From: Burkholderiaceae bacterium
GTDB taxonomy: Bacteria; Pseudomonadota; Gammaproteobacteria; Burkholderiales; Burkholderiaceae
Direction of reading: 5' to 3'
Assembly: GCA_025458735.1 (NCBI GenBank)
Contig: JALORV010000049.1
Location: 1-6,054 of the forward strand
Length of the DNA stretch: 6,054 nt
In this document: piece after piece, positions 5,665 through 6,054 of the stretch
How the letters are laid out: each line of letters starts with the position of its first letter
How positions within the stretch are numbered: the first letter of the stretch is position 1
Made by a program: the position numbers and the translations under genes
The notes under the pieces: generated by a model
Told to the model about the DNA's origin: nothing
Databases searched by the model: none
The model's input: the letters and a program-made list of their open reading frames with translations, nothing else

Positions 5665-6054
5665 TCAGCCCATCAGTTGCCGCAGCAATGCAGGTTCAAG
5701 GGCCGCGGCCGCCATCAAGCCGCTCATGGCTGAGGCCTGTACGCCGGCGCCCGAGACATCTTGTCCTGCGAGCAGCAGACCCTTTACCGGCGTGCGCACG
5801 TTCAGTGCGCCGGAAGCCAGGCGGTCGGCGTCCATCACGATGCCGTACATCGCGCCCTGAGGAGCCCTCACGTAGTGCTGTTGCGTCAGCGGTGTGGCGA
5901 GCTCATGGAAGCGGATCATCGGCGCCAGGGCCGGAAAGTGGCGCTCGAACTGTGCCAGCAGCCGCGCCTCGACCCAGGCCTTGAAGGCGAGATAGTCCTC
6001 GGGGCGCTCGCCTGCCGGTCGACCCAGCCAACCCTCGAAGGGCGCCGCTTCGCA
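5665..6054 (-). CDS. RetSat/CrtI-like FAD-dependent oxidoreductase, C-terminal part
   Basis: The last 129 residues of a larger flavoprotein; the N-terminal part with the dinucleotide-binding fold lies beyond the window edge. The fragment has GERPEDYLAFKAWVEARLL (15-33) with a predicted helix, then TPLTQQHYVRAPQGAMYGI (54-72). It ends with VKGLLLAGQDVSGAGVQASA (90-109), which is followed by MSGLMAAAA. This last segment is the FAD-contacting C-terminal motif of the phytoene desaturase, carotenoid isomerase and retinol saturase superfamily. The LAGQDV form and the TPLT...APQGAMYG motif look closer to retinol saturase and carotenoid isomerase than to classical phytoene desaturase. The substrate is probably a polyene or other unsaturated lipid, but no carotenoid pathway gene is visible nearby. 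The frame is intact to the edge, so it is cut by the window rather than broken. Confidence 0.9.
   Translation of the reverse strand, partial: CEAAPFEGWLGRPAGERPEDYLAFKAWVEARLLAQFERHFPALAPMIRFHELATPLTQQHYVRAPQGAMYGIVMDADRLASGALNVRTPVKGLLLAGQDVSGAGVQASAMSGLMAAAALEPALLRQLMG

Overview
The window comes from a GC-rich proteobacterial chromosome, most likely a betaproteobacterium of the order Burkholderiales. This rests on the strong G/C preference at third codon positions and on the resemblance of the Sel1-type and RetSat-type proteins to families I associate with that order; it is inference and no marker gene is present. Five protein-coding genes are supported: one on the plus strand and four on the minus strand.

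Layout. 1-330 is a leader without a convincing gene; its first 12 bases could be the last codons of an upstream gene. 331-2040 (+) encodes a 569-residue Sel1/TPR-like repeat protein with an uncharacterised N-terminal domain. A convergent intergenic stretch (2041-2335) holds a possible terminator hairpin and a weak small-ORF candidate. 2336-3511 (-) encodes an exported alpha/beta hydrolase of the predicted dienelactone hydrolase type with a visible Ser-Asp-His set. 3512-4353 is an unusually long gene-free stretch with small dyads. 4354-5293 (-) is a compact two-gene toxin-antitoxin operon: an Xre/MbcA/ParS-type antitoxin followed, with a 17-base overlap, by a RES-domain toxin. A candidate promoter and overlapping operator dyad lie just upstream. 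After another gene-free stretch (5349-5664), the window ends inside the C-terminal part of a RetSat/CrtI-like FAD-dependent oxidoreductase (5665-6054, -).

The toxin-antitoxin pair is the only functional unit whose genes clearly work together. The antitoxin would neutralise the NAD-consuming toxin and probably repress its own promoter. The other three genes look like independent transcription units. The toxin-antitoxin operon sits between two gene-free spans, as expected for a small acquired module, but no integrase, transposase, tRNA or attachment repeat is visible. I do not see a clearly undescribed multi-gene system. The least explained items are the N-terminal domain of the Sel1-type protein and the 842-base gene-free region.
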